Assembly: GCA_002011075.2 (NCBI GenBank)
Contig: MTMA02000006.1
Location: forward strand, 1,356,599-1,420,598
Length of the DNA: 64,000 bases
Direction of reading: 5' to 3'
Source: Candidatus Scotarchaeum otlingeri
Lineage (GTDB): Archaea > Thermoproteota > Nitrososphaeria > Geothermarchaeales > JDFR-13
The translations under genes and the position numbers were made by a program. Under the pieces are notes generated by a model. The model did no database searches and had not been told where the DNA came from. It was given only the letters and a program-made list of their open reading frames with translations. Positions 7,804 through 14,109 of the stretch are shown here, piece after piece (within the stretch, counting starts at the first letter, position 1; every line of letters starts with the position of its first letter).

Positions 7804-8026
7804 CTTTACATAGATGTGTAGGGGCAGGGAGATCCGATGGATCGTTAATCATTTTTATAAAACAGAATCTAGGCTTTCTACGGCCATGGTCAAGATATAA
7901 TTCATAGCTAGATCCGCAAAATCCAATAACTTCCCTTACCCGGTATATCCCGTATTTTCCGCATTTAGGGCAAATTGTTCTACCAAATTTTTTTCTCATC
8001 CACTTAACAAGGCGGTAACTAGGCAA
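7787..8026 (-). CDS. Small zinc-finger-like protein
   Basis: A 79-residue protein with ICPKCGKYGIYRVREV, a C-x2-C knuckle, and two further Cys residues (FCGSSYELY, RFCFIK) plus a His that could complete a metal site. It starts at TTG with GAGGTGA about 7 bases upstream. Zinc-ribbon microproteins are frequent in archaeal viruses and plasmids, where many act as regulators. It sits just after the winged-helix gene in the leftward operon. Confidence 0.7.
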   Translation of the reverse strand: MPSYRLVKWMRKKFGRTICPKCGKYGIYRVREVIGFCGSSYELYLDHGRRKPRFCFIKMINDPSDLPAPTHLCKGVQNE

Positions 8027-8037
8027 TCTAGGTCACC

Positions 8038-8985
8038 TCAGCCATAAAAGTCGCCTCTAACCTCCTTCTCATTAGAAAGTTTCCCAGATAATAGTCCTTC
8101 AAGGACAGTAGCCAACTTATCCATACTCTCAGTAAGCCTAGCTAGATTACTCTCCAACCGCAACACCTTATGATATAACGACTCGACCATATCCGGTAGA
8201 TCCTTGAACTTCTTTGCATCCTCGGCTGCCAACAAATAATTCTTCCTATTCCTAAAGCCAAGCTCCCCCTCGCTAGGGGGACTGCTATCAACGAAAAGCT
8301 CAGAGCCCTCCTTATCACTATAAGCGATATTCTTGAAGCCGCTAATGGTAAACGCCTTAGCAAGGGGATGATCAACAAACTCGAAACTAGGAGATCTATG
8401 AAGCTCAGGCGGACCAACCCTATACCCAGTCACAGAAACAAAATAATTAATGAACCTCAACGCCGTGTCATAGGCATAAGCAACACACTTAAAAGGATCA
8501 TCACTAACAACCCTCGAAACATAAACATAAAGAAACCTCGTAGTCTCCTCAACCCGCAACCCACCAAAAACAGCAAAACGCTTAACCCAATTCCGCAACA
8601 AAACATCCCCATCCCAACGAAAAACACCCCTACCCAAAACAGGAAACCTCAAACAAAACTCATCCATCCTCACCCTCAGCCCCTCTGAGAAATTTTTGAC
8701 ACTTCGCTCATGTAACTCATATAGTTCTGTGAGAAGCTGATGTCCCTCCTTAGTTAGTTCATATATACTTCCGTTGGAGGAGCGATATACGAATCTGATG
8801 TAGCCTAAGTTATGTAATTTTTTAATATAATATGATATAAGTTGCTTGGTAATACGCCTATCAAGATCCTGCGATATCTTTATAGCAAGTTTAGTTACGG
8901 TCCAACCTTTAGCAGGATTCTGAGAGAGATATTTTAACATCATATATGTCAAAAATTTCTGTAAAAATTTTTGACTTCTAACCAC
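8038..8985 (-). CDS. Winged-helix DNA-binding protein with coiled-coil tail
   Basis: The 315-residue protein has an N-terminal winged-helix domain (about 8-90; ITKQLISYYIKKLHNLGYIRF, YELTKEGHQLL), an unassigned middle (about 95-240) and a C-terminal coiled coil (about 265-300) likely to oligomerise. GTG at 8985 follows GGTGAT. It may be a replication-initiation, partition or transcription protein of the element. It is odd in two ways. From about 8690 to 8400 the codon use becomes rich in G and T, unlike the ends of the gene. The 11-mer GTCAAAAATTT occurs near the start in both orientations and again at the composition boundary. Confidence 0.75.
   Translation of the reverse strand: MVRSQKFLQKFLTYMMLKYLSQNPAKGWTVTKLAIKISQDLDRRITKQLISYYIKKLHNLGYIRFVYRSSNGSIYELTKEGHQLLTELYELHERSVKNFSEGLRVRMDEFCLRFPVLGRGVFRWDGDVLLRNWVKRFAVFGGLRVEETTRFLYVYVSRVVSDDPFKCVAYAYDTALRFINYFVSVTGYRVGPPELHRSPSFEFVDHPLAKAFTISGFKNIAYSDKEGSELFVDSSPPSEGELGFRNRKNYLLAAEDAKKFKDLPDMVESLYHKVLRLESNLARLTESMDKLATVLEGLLSGKLSNEKEVRGDFYG
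8948..8975. repeat. 11-bp inverted repeat at the start of the winged-helix gene
   Basis: GTCAAAAATTT (8948-8958) and its reverse complement AAATTTTTGAC (8965-8975) are separated by 6 bases, lying within the first codons of the 8038-8985 gene. A third copy, AAATTTTTGAC, lies at 8690-8700 in another reading frame relative to the protein. It could be an operator for the gene's own product or a recombination hot spot. Confidence 0.55.
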
Positions 8986-9033
8986 TTCAAAATCACCACA
9001 TGCAGGACATAATTAGAGGCACTTCAGAGCCTC

Positions 9034-9156
9034 CTAAAGAAAAACATCTAGGGGGGAGAGCTCCTCCTCATGCATACAATGGGGGCAATATAGAAACACC
9101 CTGCCACCAATACGCTTAGAATAAAGCCTTCCACCACACCTCGGACACTCCTTCAC
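9034..9156 (-). CDS. Zinc-ribbon microprotein
   Basis: A 40-residue gene not in the ORF track: ECPRCGGRLYSKRIGG followed by VFLYCPHCMHEEEL, a complete C-x2-C...C-x2-C zinc ribbon. GTG at 9156 is preceded by GGGGAGAGG. Downstream it is followed after 48 bases by the winged-helix gene. Proteins of this size and fold are typical regulators or adaptors in archaeal mobile elements. Its target is unknown. Confidence 0.8.
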   Translation of the reverse strand: MKECPRCGGRLYSKRIGGRVFLYCPHCMHEEELSPLDVFL

Positions 9157-9171
9157 AGACCTCTCCCCGCT

Positions 9172-9492
9172 TTATATTGACATTTCAAGGTCGAGCAAGG
9201 AATCCACCAGCTGATGCAACTGATCCAGATTCAATACGATGAATCCCCTGGACACCCATGTCTTAGGATCCTTTCGATAGTAACATAGATCCTCGACATG
9301 AAAGTTTCCTAGAAAAACTATCTCCACCTCCCCGGCCCCTCTATTTGTCAATTTAACTAGGATTCTGGGTTTTTCACCGGACTCTCTTGTGCAATCAACC
9401 TCTTTTTTAATCTCTGGAAGATAAATTCTGATGGCATCAATATCGATTAGGTATCTCTTTATGGCGGGAACTACTTTAATTTTAGACAACAT
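9172..9492 (-). CDS. Hypothetical protein of the leftward operon
   Basis: Unrecognised 106-residue protein with alternating strand-like segments (YLIDIDAIRIYLPEIK, PRILVKLTNRG, VEIVFLGNFHV) and a C-terminal helix (LDQLHQLVDSLLDLE). There is no signal or membrane segment. Its ATG follows the previous gene's stop by one base and it precedes the zinc-ribbon microprotein, so it is co-transcribed. No function can be assigned. Confidence 0.7.
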   Translation of the reverse strand: MLSKIKVVPAIKRYLIDIDAIRIYLPEIKKEVDCTRESGEKPRILVKLTNRGAGEVEIVFLGNFHVEDLCYYRKDPKTWVSRGFIVLNLDQLHQLVDSLLDLEMSI

Positions 9493-9493
9493 A

Positions 9494-9772
9494 TCACCTT
9501 AGAGAAAAATCGATGTTCTGTGGGTTCTTTCTATCATGATTTGCTTTTTTCATAAGAAGTATATCCAGAAGAGCTAAGGTGTTCCTTAGGCGTCTCGGAA
9601 TGCTTGTATTTAACTCAGGATCTAGTATTAGCGATATTCTATATAATGTATCGTGTTTTTTCTTTAGATCTTTGAGCTTATTAGGATCTAGTTGCAATAA
9701 CTCGTATTGCAGCTCTATACCTTTGGCTTCTAGGCCACCGTGATTATAAAAAAGGTAGGGTTTCCGCCTCAT
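9494..9772 (-). CDS. Hypothetical helical protein of the leftward operon
   Basis: Unrecognised 92-residue protein, Leu-rich and helical in its central part (ELLQLDPNKLKDLKKKHDTLYRISLIL). It follows the ParB-like/nuclease gene after two bases and precedes the 106-residue gene by one base. This tight packing implies one transcript and coupled translation. No motif is recognised. Confidence 0.7.
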   Translation of the reverse strand: MRRKPYLFYNHGGLEAKGIELQYELLQLDPNKLKDLKKKHDTLYRISLILDPELNTSIPRRLRNTLALLDILLMKKANHDRKNPQNIDFSLR

Positions 9773-9774
9773 AG

Positions 9775-10704
9775 TTAATCCCTCTCGTAAGCAAGGATGA
9801 TCTCAACTACCAATCGGTTTATTGTTTCTTTGGTAGGCTTCTCATAACTTAGCTCTAGTACCTTGTATCCCCTTCTCCTCAATGCATCTCTAAGCTCTTG
9901 ATCTCTATCTTCTCTACCACTATGAACAGGGCCATCTATGTATACAGCGAGTCTTTTATCTGGGAAGAAGAAATCTGGTATAGTCTGCTGAATAACTATG
10001 GGATGCTGAGTCAAAAAACCAGTTATACCGGATTCATTTAATGCATTAGCAATAGCTATCTCAATATTAGACACAGGATGATGCATTCTATCCCTAATAA
10101 TCTCTTCGGTGATAAGAACCCTTTCTCTCTCAGGCTCCATCTCGCCTTTATCCTCCTCAACCTCTGTAGTTTCCTCATATTCTGTATGTATGTTTTCAAT
10201 ACTTTTTTCAGTAGGGTGAACTAGTTCACCCTTATGTAAATCCGATATATGCTGTATATCAGGTCTGAACTCGACCTGCTTATACTCATCAGGCAATAAT
10301 TCCAATACATACCTCTTCGAGTAAGGCACATACTTGCTGTATATCTCTGAAGCAATCTTTTCTTTTGGTACTCCTTTTTTCTCTAGTTCTTTAGCCATCT
10401 CTAGAAGCATCCTTTGAGTCTCCTCCCTCTTCATCCTTCTCTGAACATTGCTATGTAGCTTAATCATGAGCTTAGCTATCTTCTCCGGGATCCCCAACTT
10501 CTCAGCTATTTTTCTTGAATCAACCTCATGAATTATATTTGCTCCAGCTTTAATTCGATGCCTACCAGACAATATCTCGCCATCATAATCCCTTATCACC
10601 GCATAAATCTGTCCAATCTGCTGAAGCGACCGCTTAAGGTTTTCAATAGTCTCCCTATCATACTCCTCAACCAATGCTAACACCCCCGCTCCTAGTAGCC
10701 TCAT
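9775..10704 (-). CDS. ParB-like domain fused to a VSR/DUF559-like nuclease domain
   Basis: The 309-residue protein has a ParB/sulfiredoxin-like N-terminal domain (about 18-60; GEILSGRHRIKAGANI, the ParB nucleotide-binding box), a helical HTH-like middle (about 62-140), an acidic linker (about 175-200) and a C-terminal domain of about 100 residues. That last domain resembles very-short-patch-repair/DUF559 nucleases, with Asp244 in TIPDFFF, Asp257 in VYIDGPVH and then RDQELRDALRRRGYKVLEL. It probably binds specific DNA and may cut or nick it, for replication, partition or defence. The ATG at 10704 overlaps the upstream gene by 38 bases; GTG at 10683, after GGAGCGGGG, is a possible alternative start. 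Confidence 0.82.
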   Translation of the reverse strand: MRLLGAGVLALVEEYDRETIENLKRSLQQIGQIYAVIRDYDGEILSGRHRIKAGANIIHEVDSRKIAEKLGIPEKIAKLMIKLHSNVQRRMKREETQRMLLEMAKELEKKGVPKEKIASEIYSKYVPYSKRYVLELLPDEYKQVEFRPDIQHISDLHKGELVHPTEKSIENIHTEYEETTEVEEDKGEMEPERERVLITEEIIRDRMHHPVSNIEIAIANALNESGITGFLTQHPIVIQQTIPDFFFPDKRLAVYIDGPVHSGREDRDQELRDALRRRGYKVLELSYEKPTKETINRLVVEIILAYERD

Positions 10705-10966
10705 TAAACTTGCCTATAACCTCAAGATTCTTAACATAATCCATGCCATCGGCCTTACCATAGGGATTAACAGCTAACTCGAACCTAACCCTATCCCCAG
10801 GCTTAACAACATACTGGACATATCCATCGTCATCTGGATATATCGGGCCACGCAAAATAAACCAGTTCCAATGAACCGCTATAGGCCTATTTCTACCATG
10901 AAGAAATATCCTGAACCATCTCGGCCTAATAAACTGTATAGCCTTGACAATTCCCTCCTCTATCAT
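10667..10966 (-). CDS. Small protein, possibly OB/cold-shock-like
   Basis: A 99-residue protein with strand-rich segments: EEGIVKAIQFIRPRWFRIFL near the start and VVKPGDRVRFELAVNPYGKA near the middle. The spacing of a G-x-V-K start, aromatic strands and a GDRVRFE segment recalls cold-shock/OB folds that bind single-stranded nucleic acid. I cannot confirm that. The ATG overlaps the stop of a 32-residue gene (ATGA), and it overlaps the ParB-like gene downstream. It could deliver single-stranded DNA or RNA to the nuclease protein; this is inference. Confidence 0.65.
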   Translation of the reverse strand: MIEEGIVKAIQFIRPRWFRIFLHGRNRPIAVHWNWFILRGPIYPDDDGYVQYVVKPGDRVRFELAVNPYGKADGMDYVKNLEVIGKFNEATRSGGVSIG

Positions 10967-11061
10967 TCACTCTCACCTTCAAGGATCCTTCTAGCCTTAG
11001 CTATGGTCTCCTTAATCTCCTCAAGGAACTTTTTTGGAACAAGAACATACTCCTCATTCAT
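10963..11061 (-). CDS. 32-residue microprotein
   Basis: Small gene missed by the ORF track: MNEEYVLVPKKFLEEIKETIAKARRILEGESE, one amphipathic helix after a short VLVPKKFLEE segment. The start overlaps the end of the 120-residue gene and its stop overlaps the ATG of the 99-residue gene (ATGA). The VPKKFLEE(I) start is seen in small archaeal antitoxin-like and regulator-like proteins, but that is only a resemblance. Confidence 0.6.
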   Translation of the reverse strand: MNEEYVLVPKKFLEEIKETIAKARRILEGESE

Positions 11062-11416
11062 CGTTATCACCATGATAGGATAAGTAAAGCTTGACGGCCT
11101 TCAGGAGAAGATTGTTTATAGATGTTGCCTTCTTGAAAGCCTCTTCCTCCAGCATCTTATACAACTTCTCATCAACTATAAGTGGAACCAGATAGAGCTT
11201 ATTTAGAAGCAATGTAAGTTCCCAGTGATGCCCTTCGTAATCGGTGGGGACAGCATAAATTGCATTTAAACCATAATATATCGAGTTATATTTTAACCAC
11301 TCATTGAGTTCTCCAGGTATGTCGTCAAGATGCAATCCACCATACATGTATAGGTCAGATGTTTGGAGATTGAATATTTTACCTGGAAAAGTCTTTGACA
11401 TCGATGAATCGCTCAT
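11054..11416 (-). CDS. Hypothetical protein, second gene of the leftward operon
   Basis: Unrecognised 120-residue protein. Its C-terminal third (YKMLEEEAFKKATSINNLLLKAVKLYLSYHG) looks like a ribbon-helix-helix or other helical DNA-binding tail, while the N-terminal part is mixed strand and loop. It starts directly after the stop of the AbrB-like gene. Together with that gene it could form a regulator pair or toxin-antitoxin-like unit, but no toxin fold is recognised. Confidence 0.65.
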   Translation of the reverse strand: MSDSSMSKTFPGKIFNLQTSDLYMYGGLHLDDIPGELNEWLKYNSIYYGLNAIYAVPTDYEGHHWELTLLLNKLYLVPLIVDEKLYKMLEEEAFKKATSINNLLLKAVKLYLSYHGDNDE

Positions 11417-11581
11417 TTAACCGTTCACCTCCGTATTTCTCGGTATCTTTGAGATCGTTACTCTCACTATGTCCCCCTTATCTATACCCAAGACTTCCCT
11501 CACTTCTTGGGGAATGGTTATCTTTCCTTGGTCGAGAACCTTTGCCGGAAACTCCATTATTTCGATTTTTCGACTTTCCAT
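11417..11581 (-). CDS. AbrB/SpoVT-like regulator heading the long operon
   Basis: A 54-residue gene below the ORF cut-off. MEFPAKVLDQGKITIPQEVREVLGIDKGDIVRVTI is an AbrB/SpoVT swapped-hairpin domain. The ATG follows GAGGTGA. Its promoter (TATATATT on the minus strand near 11615-11622) sits beside the perfect palindrome at 11626-11643, so the protein could regulate its own operon and the divergent winged-helix gene. A second AbrB-like gene heads the other membrane operon at 6.1 kb. Confidence 0.85.
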   Translation of the reverse strand: MESRKIEIMEFPAKVLDQGKITIPQEVREVLGIDKGDIVRVTISKIPRNTEVNG

Positions 11582-11625
11582 AATTTCACCTCATATAATA
11601 ATAGGGGACGGCACAATATATAAGG

Positions 11626-11643
11626 TTTTCGATTAATCGAAAA
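11626..11643. promoter_or_regulatory. Perfect 18-bp palindrome between divergent promoters
   Basis: TTTTCGATTAATCGAAAA is its own reverse complement. It lies between the leftward AbrB-headed operon, whose TATA-like sequence is at about 11615-11622, and the rightward winged-helix gene, whose TATA (GTATATATAA) is at 11671-11680. It touches the BRE position of the leftward promoter, where a bound protein would block TFB. The outer bases AAGGTT...AACCTT extend the symmetry imperfectly. A likely operator for one of the two adjacent regulators. Confidence 0.75.
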
Positions 11644-11706
11644 ATCAACCTTACGAAGCAACAATTATATGTATATATAAAAGATAGAAATATTGGGTAT
11701 AAAATA

Positions 11707-11976
11707 ATGATAGAGAAACTTTCAGGATCAATGATGAGAATACTAATACTCCTACACAATCACGGCGGAGAAGTAGAGAAATGGACCATATTGAAAAACG
11801 AAACTCGATTCAGCAATAGCAAACTAAATTCGGCGATCGAGAGGCTTATAAGCCTTGGTTTAATAAAAAAAGAGAAGACCTCTACGGCTCCGCCTACAAC
11901 AGTAATAGCCCTCACAGAAAAAGGAGAAAAGGTAACTGAGTGCCTAGTAAAGATTGAAGAGTTAATTCAATCCTAG
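11707..11976 (+). CDS. Winged-helix transcription regulator
   Basis: The 89-residue protein is a single winged helix: MRILILLHNHGGEVEKWTILKNE, the recognition helix FSNSKLNSAIERLISLGLIKKE and the wing PTTVIALTEKGEKV. It resembles MarR/PadR-like archaeal regulators. A TATA box 27-36 bases upstream and no ribosome binding site suggest a leaderless mRNA. It is transcribed away from the leftward operon across the palindrome at 11626-11643, and is a good candidate for the repressor that binds it. Confidence 0.85.
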   Translation: MIEKLSGSMMRILILLHNHGGEVEKWTILKNETRFSNSKLNSAIERLISLGLIKKEKTSTAPPTTVIALTEKGEKVTECLVKIEELIQS

Positions 11977-12144
11977 TTCACGGAGTATCGACGCTATCTT
12001 ATCATCCTTTACACCGATTAGTAGATCATCTAGTATCTCATTTATCTTGTCAGATAATAACTTGTTGGCTCTAAGCAATGCCTTTACCACCTCTATTGCA
12101 TCCTCGAAGCCCCTTCTGTAGCTAGTTCTATCCATAAGTTTCAC
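11962..12144 (-). CDS. Small helical protein, paralogue of the next gene
   Basis: A 60-residue helical protein starting at GTG 12144 or, better placed after GGTGA, ATG 12135. The segment YRRGFEDAIEVVKALL matches MTGFREAIEIVLEYI in the gene just upstream (12148-12300), so the two are tandem paralogues. It overlaps the end of the divergent winged-helix gene by 15 bases. Probably an oligomerising helical protein; function unknown. Confidence 0.55.
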   Translation of the reverse strand: MKLMDRTSYRRGFEDAIEVVKALLRANKLLSDKINEILDDLLIGVKDDKIASILRELGLN

Positions 12145-12147
12145 CGT

Positions 12148-12300
12148 CTAACTATCGTTTAACACTTTTCTTAACGCCTCCAGACGCTCACGTAGCCTCT
12201 TTATATCTATTCCTTCATTAATGTACTCCAGCACGATCTCTATAGCCTCTCTAAACCCCGTCATATATGCGTTTTGGTTAATTAAAATTTTCTTCGGCAT
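12148..12300 (-). CDS. Small helical protein, tandem paralogue
   Basis: A 50-codon gene missed by the ORF track (MPKKILINQNAYMTGFREAIEIVLEYINEG...). It shares the GF-x-x-AIE-hydrophobic-V core with the following gene and ends in a charged helix (KRLRERLEALRKVL). It stands first in a two-gene leftward unit at the right end of the accessory region. Function unknown. Confidence 0.55.
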   Translation of the reverse strand: MPKKILINQNAYMTGFREAIEIVLEYINEGIDIKRLRERLEALRKVLNDS

Positions 12301-12636
12301 ATTCAATCCTTATCGCTATGCATCCTGCATTATTAATAAGCTTAGTGGATAAAGATGTAGCATAAAGAGGATAAAGCATTATCACGGGCTATAAATTTGA
12401 CATCAAGAGTGAGGAAAATTAAAGTAATATAGAAAAACTTCAGCAAGATAGGCTATTTATCTTATTTGTATCAACTGGCTATATCCAATTCGTCACTAGA
12501 TTCTGGATACACCTTGTTTATGCATATTTCTTAACAACTATTATAATCATGAGGGAACCGAAACTTTTATCCGATATCCGGCCGGCGGCGCCAACAAAAA
12601 GGTTCAGAGTCCTTCTAGCTTTGTAATATTAATCCT
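12301..12636. other. Gene-free stretch with a GC-rich palindromic island
   Basis: No convincing gene is seen. The stretch is AT-rich except for about 20 bases at 12571-12592 (CCGATATCCGGCCGGCGGCG), which contain CCGGCCGG and run into GGCGCC, both self-complementary. A promoter-like GAAACTTTTAT (12559-12570) precedes it. GGTTC (12601-12605) can pair with GAACC (12554-12558). This may be the element boundary or a small structured RNA. Confidence 0.4.
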
Positions 12637-12837
12637 CTACTCCTCGAATCTCATTATTATGCCTAGGAACCCTACTAATGATAGTGAGCCGCCTATGAGA
12701 TAACCTATATTCTTATATTCGACTGTTAACTCTGGGCTGTTCATAACCATATATAGGAGAATCAGCCCTATAACTAGGAAGAAGAGTGATATTAGTTTTA
12801 TTCCTATAGATGCTTTCGATGGGGGAGCGCTCGACAT
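12637..12837 (-). CDS. Small two-helix membrane protein
   Basis: A 66-residue protein with two hydrophobic helices (about 12-31 and 43-62), a polar N-terminus (MSSAPPSKAS) and a short acidic C-terminus. No family is assigned. It lies divergent from top6A, 186 bases away, and is the first gene that looks like stable chromosome rather than mobile element. A housekeeping membrane role is possible but unproven. Confidence 0.65.
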   Translation of the reverse strand: MSSAPPSKASIGIKLISLFFLVIGLILLYMVMNSPELTVEYKNIGYLIGGSLSLVGFLGIIMRFEE

Positions 12838-13023
12838 TCTTTTACACCTATATTAAAGATATAAACTCTACTTCTTTAAAAACTAAGTTCTCTTTATTCC
12901 TAAGAATCATTTAGTTGATGGATTATAGATGATGGCTGAATATATGTATGGGGATATAATTGGGATTTAATAGATATATCAATATCTATTGATGATGTTA
13001 ATTATTAGTGTAGAGGTGAATCT

Positions 13024-14109
13024 TTGGTGGACCCAATTGTCAGGAGACGAGAAGTGATTAAGAAGCTCTCTAGGCTAGGCTTAGATGTATGGAAAGAGTT
13101 AAATGATACTAGGTTTCCATCTATTAAGCTACCGAGTAGGAGTGTTAGAAATATTGTTTATGATGAAAAAGAGAGAGGATATGTATTAGGTGATTTATAT
13201 AAAGTCCGTACAGCAGCTAATATTGCCCATCTAAGGAAATTTGCGCAATTTATGTGGGTAGCTTATTTTGCAAAAGAACTAATTAAAAGTAGAAAGACAA
13301 GTACTCTTAGGGATGTGTATTATTCTTCTCAGGCCTATGAAATATCATTTGATGAACAGAAGGAGTCTGACGATCTGATTACCGATCTAGAGGCATATAT
13401 TCGGCATCCTAGGGAGGAGATGAATATTTTCCCCGCTGAAAGAGCAGCCATCTTCGGGGAATTAAAGATCGAATATACGGTGCCTGGATATGAGGGGCGG
13501 GTGGTTGATTTGAGTCAACACCCGGATGGGTTGATGATTGGACATGCGATAAAAACCGCCAAATTCAATCAATGCAAAGCTGAGAGGGTCTTTGTAATAG
13601 AGAAAGATGCTATCTTCAACAGATTTATCGAAGAGCGGGTCTTTAAAAAATATAAGGCTATTCTAGTAAGTACCTCTGGACAGGCTCCTAGAGCCGCGAG
13701 ATATCTTATAAGAAGATTGAATGAAGAACTTGGTCTTCCAGTATACATATTTACTGATGGAGATGTATATGGGATGCATATCGCGGGAGTTATAATATAT
13801 GGCTCGGCTAACGCTGCTCATGTGAGGGAACTCCATACTCCAGATGCTAAATGGATAGGTGTATGGGCCTCTGACATAGAAGCTTATAAATTGCCTTCAG
13901 ATCCATTTACCGATAAAGATCTAAAGCGTCTCGATGAATTGCTTAAGGATCCAAGATATAAGGATGATCCGTGGAGAAAGGAGTTGAAGAGGTTTAAGAA
14001 GCTGAGGAGAAAATCTGAGTTAGAGGCATTTAGCCGCTATGGACTTACCTTTATCGTCGATAATTACCTTAAAGATAAGATGGAGCATTTTATGAGTGAG
14101 GAGAACTAA
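13024..14109 (+). CDS. top6A: DNA topoisomerase VI subunit A (Spo11-like)
   Basis: DNA-cutting subunit of type IIB topoisomerase VI, which relaxes and decatenates DNA by ATP-driven double-strand passage with subunit B. The 361 residues include the 5Y-CAP motif TLRDVYYSS with the nucleophilic Tyr (99/100), and a Toprim fold with the metal-binding Glu in VIEKDAIFNR and the acidic pair in TDGDVYGMHI. The start is TTG at 13024 or the next codon, GTG, after GAGGTGA. Full length for the family. Its last bases overlap the end of top6B on the opposite strand, whereas many archaea carry the two genes in the same direction. Confidence 0.97.
   Translation: MVDPIVRRREVIKKLSRLGLDVWKELNDTRFPSIKLPSRSVRNIVYDEKERGYVLGDLYKVRTAANIAHLRKFAQFMWVAYFAKELIKSRKTSTLRDVYYSSQAYEISFDEQKESDDLITDLEAYIRHPREEMNIFPAERAAIFGELKIEYTVPGYEGRVVDLSQHPDGLMIGHAIKTAKFNQCKAERVFVIEKDAIFNRFIEERVFKKYKAILVSTSGQAPRAARYLIRRLNEELGLPVYIFTDGDVYGMHIAGVIIYGSANAAHVRELHTPDAKWIGVWASDIEAYKLPSDPFTDKDLKRLDELLKDPRYKDDPWRKELKRFKKLRRKSELEAFSRYGLTFIVDNYLKDKMEHFMSEEN

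Noticed and set aside
8368-8688. Rightward 106-residue frame rich in Asn, Pro and Thr
   Set aside because: It is antisense to the winged-helix gene and is open only because that part of the gene has GT-rich codons; there is no ribosome binding site or domain.
1-12600. CRISPR array, insertion sequence or capsid/conjugation ATPase genes in the accessory region
   Set aside because: I looked for regularly spaced repeats, transposases, Walker A/B motor proteins and capsid-like proteins and saw none, so I do not label the element as a virus or conjugative plasmid.
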